16,559 bases of DNA. Source: Betaproteobacteria bacterium (GTDB lineage: Bacteria > Pseudomonadota > Gammaproteobacteria > Burkholderiales > SG8-41). Positions 13,291 through 16,559 of the stretch are shown piece by piece (position 1 is the stretch's first letter; each line of letters opens with the position of its first letter). The stretch spans positions 1 to 16,559 of the forward strand of contig JAOTVX010000059.1 in assembly GCA_029863175.1 (NCBI GenBank). Reading direction: 5' to 3'. Below the pieces are notes generated by a model. That model was not told the origin of the DNA. It was given only the letters and a program-made list of their open reading frames with translations, and did not search any database. The translations under genes and the position numbers were made by a program.

Positions 13291-15621
13291 TTATGGCGTC
13301 CCCGTCGCGTAGCGCGCGCAACGAAATCCCACGTCGGGCCGCGGCTCGGTACCATAGTCCCGATAGGTCCAACGCAGCGCGCTGACGCTCGCCTGCATCC
13401 AGCTGGAACCGCGGATCACGTGGTGCTTCCCGGCGGCGGGGCCGGTCGGGTCCGGTTCCCGCGCCTTCGCTGCCCGAATCCCATAGTAATCGTTGACCCA
13501 TTCGGCAACGTTGCCCGCCAGGTCGAAAATCCCCGCCGGGTCCGCCCGGAAGTGTGCGACCGGTGCCGTGCCGGCGAACCCGTCGCTGTAGTCCTTGAGC
13601 GCGTCCGCCAGTTGCCCGCTGACCGATCGATCGGCGAAGTTTCCGCTACCCGGCGCCGGCGGCATGGCATCGCCCCACGGGAAGCGGCTCGACTTTTCGA
13701 CTCCAGCATGGCGCGCCGCCCAGGCCCACTCCGCTTCCGTCGGCAGCCGGAAGCCGTGCTGTAAAGGAAGTACCGGGGCGAGTGCGCCCGTGCCGCTCGT
13801 ATAGGCCGCAGGAAGCTGTGCAGCCTCGTTCAGCCAATTGCAGTAACCGGCCGCATCCTCCCAGCGCACGTTGACGACCGGGTGCGAGGGCGTCTCGAGC
13901 GCCACGGAACCGAACCGCCCCGAACTTTGGTTCGGGCTGTATTTCCGGAACTGTTCGTTGGTCACCTCCGTGGTCCCGAGATAATAGGGCCGCGAAAGCC
14001 GCACCTCACGCAACGTCTCATTAGCGCGTTGTCCCGGATCGCGGCGCGAGGCGCCCATCGTGAACGTGCCCGGACGCACGAGAATCATCACCGTGCCGTC
14101 GGGTGCGGTGATTCTTTCCGGAAGCTCGGTCGTTACCGGCGCGCCCGCGGCACGCAATTTGACCGCCAGAGTCTGCTCGAATCCGGGCTTGGGGGTGACC
14201 CACAGCTGCGCGGTCTCGAAGCCATCCCGGTTGATTTCAAGCAGCGTTGGTGCGGCGGGCAGTTGGTGTTTGCCGTTCGCCGGTCCGATGATCTGTCCCT
14301 CGATGCTCAACGACGCGTCGGGCGGCTGCACCCGGAGCGTGACCCGACCCATCTCGGCGCTCAGCGCGACGCGCAGGCGGCGTTTCTCCGCTTGCTTCAA
14401 GCGCACCGAGCGGCTCGTGGTCCCGTAGCCGCGCTTGGAAACCGTCACGCGATGATCTCGGCCGGGTCCGAGCATGAGCGTAGTCGGGGTCGTTCCGGCG
14501 TAGCGGCCGTCGACCGCGACGCTCGCGCCCGCGGGCTCGCTCACGACACGCAGCTCGCCGTCTGCGGGCGCGAGCGTTACCGGTCCGATGGTCTGGGCCT
14601 CACCGGCGACAACGATGATGCGCTGTTTTGACGTCTTGTAGCCGGCGGCGCGAATCTCGATGTCGCGGGTCCCGGCGGCGAGTTCGGTGGTGAGTGGAAG
14701 CAGCCCCATGCCCTCGCCATCGACGTACAGCGTGGCGCCGGTCGTATTCGACAGAATCGTCACAGCGGCCGACGCCCGAATCAGCGCGGCAACGAGGCTC
14801 TGGCGGCGCCCGAGCCCCTCGATCTGGATCGTCGTGGAAAACTCCGCATAGCCATCGGCGCGTATGACGATCAGGTGTTCGCCCGCGGCCAGTTCGATTT
14901 CGGCAATCGGTGTCTCGCCCTTGATCTCGCCGCCGGCTGACACCGTCGCCCCGGCGATGCCTGGCGTGTCCACCGAGAGATAGCCGGGCAATTTCTCGAG
15001 CGCCAGCGCGATGCGCTGGTGGGTCGCGCGCGTGATCTCGATCTCGCGCACCAGGCGGCGGTAGCCGTCGCGTTGAGCTTGCAGCCGATACACGCCGGGA
15101 AGCGCCAGGTAGCCCTCGGCGAGCCGCAGGGCCGGTATTGTGCCCTCCAGGCTGACGCGGCCCGGTCCGGGCTCAATGTCCACGTACAACATGCGCGCCG
15201 AGAACACGAACCACAGCCCGATGGCCAGTGCTGTCAACGCGACCATCACGTACGCCGCGCCAATGCGTCGCCGTCGCGGAACCGGGGCGGGCGGCGGCGG
15301 CGCCAGTGCGATCGAGGCTGAGAGGGACGCAAGACCCGCATCGGCTTCGGTTTGCAGCGCGAGCCCGCTCCGCGTGATCTGTACCGTAAACGCGTCCGCA
15401 TCGATGCGCAGGTGATCGCCATCGCGCAGCCACTGCGAAGCGGCGAGGCGATGATCGTTCAGAAACACCGGCACGCCGCCCTCGAGCGGCTGCAGGAACG
15501 GCGCGCCGTTTGCGAGCGCGAGCGCGGCGCTCGCGCTCGTGCCGGTTGTCGTGATCAGAACAGGCCCTGCGCCGAGGTCCCTGTCGTCAGCGCTCCGAGG
15601 GCCGCGAAGGCTGATCCTCAC
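13291..15621 (-). CDS. FHA-like / TM / PEGA-repeat / FGE-sulfatase-fold protein
   Basis: This encodes 776 residues from a GTG that overlaps the previous stop (GTGA), with GAGGA about seven bases upstream; a TTG at 15636 is possible but less supported. Domains in order: residues 1-85, cytoplasmic, FHA-like (PVFLNDHRLAASQWLRDGDH); a Pro-rich linker and RRRR; TM 119-141; then about five PEGA-type beta repeats in the periplasm (about 145-210, 212-283, 285-352, 355-422, 425-490), each with G-[YE]-x3-G-type turns such as AAGTRDIEIRAAGY. The C-terminus (505-776) is the SUMF1/FGE fold: PGTFTMGA (517-524), YYLGTTEVTNEQF, FRLPTEAEWAWAAR, FPWGD, GNVAEWVND, VIRGSSW and GFRCARY. The FGE copper-binding cysteines are absent (WMQAS in place of the WLC-type segment), so formylglycine synthesis is unlikely; a structural or binding role is more probable. 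Confidence 0.88.
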   Translation of the reverse strand: MRISLRGPRSADDRDLGAGPVLITTTGTSASAALALANGAPFLQPLEGGVPVFLNDHRLAASQWLRDGDHLRIDADAFTVQITRSGLALQTEADAGLASLSASIALAPPPPAPVPRRRRIGAAYVMVALTALAIGLWFVFSARMLYVDIEPGPGRVSLEGTIPALRLAEGYLALPGVYRLQAQRDGYRRLVREIEITRATHQRIALALEKLPGYLSVDTPGIAGATVSAGGEIKGETPIAEIELAAGEHLIVIRADGYAEFSTTIQIEGLGRRQSLVAALIRASAAVTILSNTTGATLYVDGEGMGLLPLTTELAAGTRDIEIRAAGYKTSKQRIIVVAGEAQTIGPVTLAPADGELRVVSEPAGASVAVDGRYAGTTPTTLMLGPGRDHRVTVSKRGYGTTSRSVRLKQAEKRRLRVALSAEMGRVTLRVQPPDASLSIEGQIIGPANGKHQLPAAPTLLEINRDGFETAQLWVTPKPGFEQTLAVKLRAAGAPVTTELPERITAPDGTVMILVRPGTFTMGASRRDPGQRANETLREVRLSRPYYLGTTEVTNEQFRKYSPNQSSGRFGSVALETPSHPVVNVRWEDAAGYCNWLNEAAQLPAAYTSGTGALAPVLPLQHGFRLPTEAEWAWAARHAGVEKSSRFPWGDAMPPAPGSGNFADRSVSGQLADALKDYSDGFAGTAPVAHFRADPAGIFDLAGNVAEWVNDYYGIRAAKAREPDPTGPAAGKHHVIRGSSWMQASVSALRWTYRDYGTEPRPDVGFRCARYATGTP

Positions 15622-16559
15622 ACGCGTTCCTCGCAAGCAATAAAGAGTCGCGGCGAATTCGAATCCGGCGCCACGATCAGCTCGACGCGCACGTCTTTGT
15701 AGCCGGGACGCGAGCCGACTACCGTGTAGGTTCCAGGTGTCAGCGTGACCTCGCGGTCCTGAAACCGCCCGAGCCGTCCGACTCGATAGACCGTGACTTC
15801 GGTTGCGTTGTCCGATGCCAGCCGGATCGTGATCTTGGTCGTGGCACGCTTGAGGGCCATCTCCAGGCGTTGCTTGCCCTGCGCCAAGCGGACCCCGCCC
15901 GCCGCCTCGTTATCGAGGGATGCGAGAAACTGCTCGGCCTCGTCGCGCACGGATGCGGAATACAATCGCTGAGGGTCGGCCAAGTAACCGTCCATCTGCG
16001 CATGAATCGCGATCATGCGAGCACTGCGCGCGACGCCCTGTTTTGCAAAATCGACCGTCGGGTCGATTGCCACCGCGCGCCGATAGGCAGGGAGCGCCTC
16101 TTCCCAGCGCTCGGCCGCTTCCAGATCACGGGCCTCGCGTTGCAGCCGGGCGAGGGCGTCTCGCTGCAGGCCTTCCTTCGCGCGGGCGAGGCCGTCCGCC
16201 GCGGCGGGATGACCGGGGCGCATTTTGAGCGCGGCACTGAAAGAGCGCTCGGCATTCGACCATTGGGAATGTTCCAAGTGCGCGAGGCCTTGCGTCATCC
16301 GCTGGTCGAATCGCTGGACCGCGAGGCGGCGATTGATACGCGTCAACGCGTCCTTGGCGGGCGCGAACTTGGGGTCGAGTGCCGCCGCCGCCGCATACTC
16401 CGCGCGTGCCGGCCCCAGCGCGCCGGCGCTTTCGTGCGACGCGCCCGCGGCGAGCCGCGCGAGGACGTCATCCAACCGCCCGGCTCGGCGAAGGCCGTGC
16501 GTGGCTTTCTGATCCTCCGGTCGAATCCTGAGCGCCAATTGAAACGCCTTGGCTGCTTC
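15618..16559 (-). CDS. TPR protein with C-terminal PEGA-like domain (5' end outside window)
   Basis: The frame is open to the right edge, giving 313 residues of a longer protein; a TTG at 16538 sits inside a TPR helix and is not a real start. TPR-like helix pairs cover about residues 1-190, for example EAAKAFQLALRIRPEDQKA, ARAEYAAAAALDPKFAPA, AERSFSAALKMRPGHPAA and EALPAYRRAVAIDPTVDFA. A helical linker follows, then a beta-rich end (about 230-313) with TVYRVGRLGRFQDREVTLTP and PGTYTVVGSRPGYKDVRVEL, a typical PEGA signature. The stop TGA overlaps the GTG of the next gene, implying coupled translation. The missing N-terminus could hold a TM anchor or a kinase/FHA domain; this cannot be seen. 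It is probably a scaffold of the same complex. Confidence 0.85.
   Translation of the reverse strand, partial: EAAKAFQLALRIRPEDQKATHGLRRAGRLDDVLARLAAGASHESAGALGPARAEYAAAAALDPKFAPAKDALTRINRRLAVQRFDQRMTQGLAHLEHSQWSNAERSFSAALKMRPGHPAAADGLARAKEGLQRDALARLQREARDLEAAERWEEALPAYRRAVAIDPTVDFAKQGVARSARMIAIHAQMDGYLADPQRLYSASVRDEAEQFLASLDNEAAGGVRLAQGKQRLEMALKRATTKITIRLASDNATEVTVYRVGRLGRFQDREVTLTPGTYTVVGSRPGYKDVRVELIVAPDSNSPRLFIACEERV

Noticed and set aside
12058..16559. TonB/Tol system or flagellar motor genes
   Set aside because: The channel gene is of the ExbB/TolQ/MotA family, but there is no tolR/exbD with its usual periplasmic domain, no tolA/tonB, no OmpA-type motB and no flagellar gene.
9663..16559. 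Zorya-type defence system
   Set aside because: ZorA-like and ZorB-like reasoning applies only loosely: no OmpA-domain ZorB, no ZorC, no SNF2 helicase ZorD and no HNH ZorE are present in the window.

Overview
The window looks like chromosomal DNA from a GC-rich, Gram-negative proteobacterium. Beta- or Gammaproteobacteria is my guess, at low certainty. The Gram-negative call rests on an outer-membrane patatin/beta-barrel protein, an ExbB/TolQ-type inner-membrane channel protein and a GltI-like periplasmic binding protein. There are no insertion sequences, phage genes, CRISPR arrays or rRNA genes. Intergenic spaces carry many short tandem and dispersed repeats.

Left part (1-6726): the tail of an unrecognised protein, a small RRM RNA-binding protein, a PPK2-type polyphosphate kinase on the minus strand, and a short lipoprotein reading frame broken by an apparent frameshift. 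Then come an exported formylglycine-type sulfatase and a large PlpD-like patatin phospholipase with an outer-membrane barrel. These appear to be separate transcription units.

Middle part (6727-9555, plus strand): a degenerate copy of tRNA-Gly, a GT4-like glycosyltransferase, an intact tRNA-Gly(CCC) with a strong hairpin behind it, and an orphan glutamate/aspartate-type solute-binding protein. The two tRNA-Gly copies align without gaps at an offset of 1554 bp and bracket the glycosyltransferase.

Right part (9663-16559, all minus strand, read right to left): a TPR/PEGA-like protein (5' end outside the window), an FHA-like/TM/PEGA-repeat/FGE-sulfatase-fold protein, a small exported Pro/Lys-rich protein, a MotA/TolQ/ExbB proton-channel homologue, and two paralogous proteins. 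Each paralogue has an ExbD-like N-terminal helix (with the channel aspartate), a coiled coil and a von Willebrand A domain. Two junctions are GTGA stop/start overlaps with good Shine-Dalgarno sequences. My reading is an envelope-spanning, ion-driven machine in which VWA domains replace the usual periplasmic ExbD or peptidoglycan-binding MotB domains, linked to large PEGA/FGE-fold periplasmic scaffolds. This is the most interesting object in the window. I do not recognise it as a named system, and its function is inferred only.
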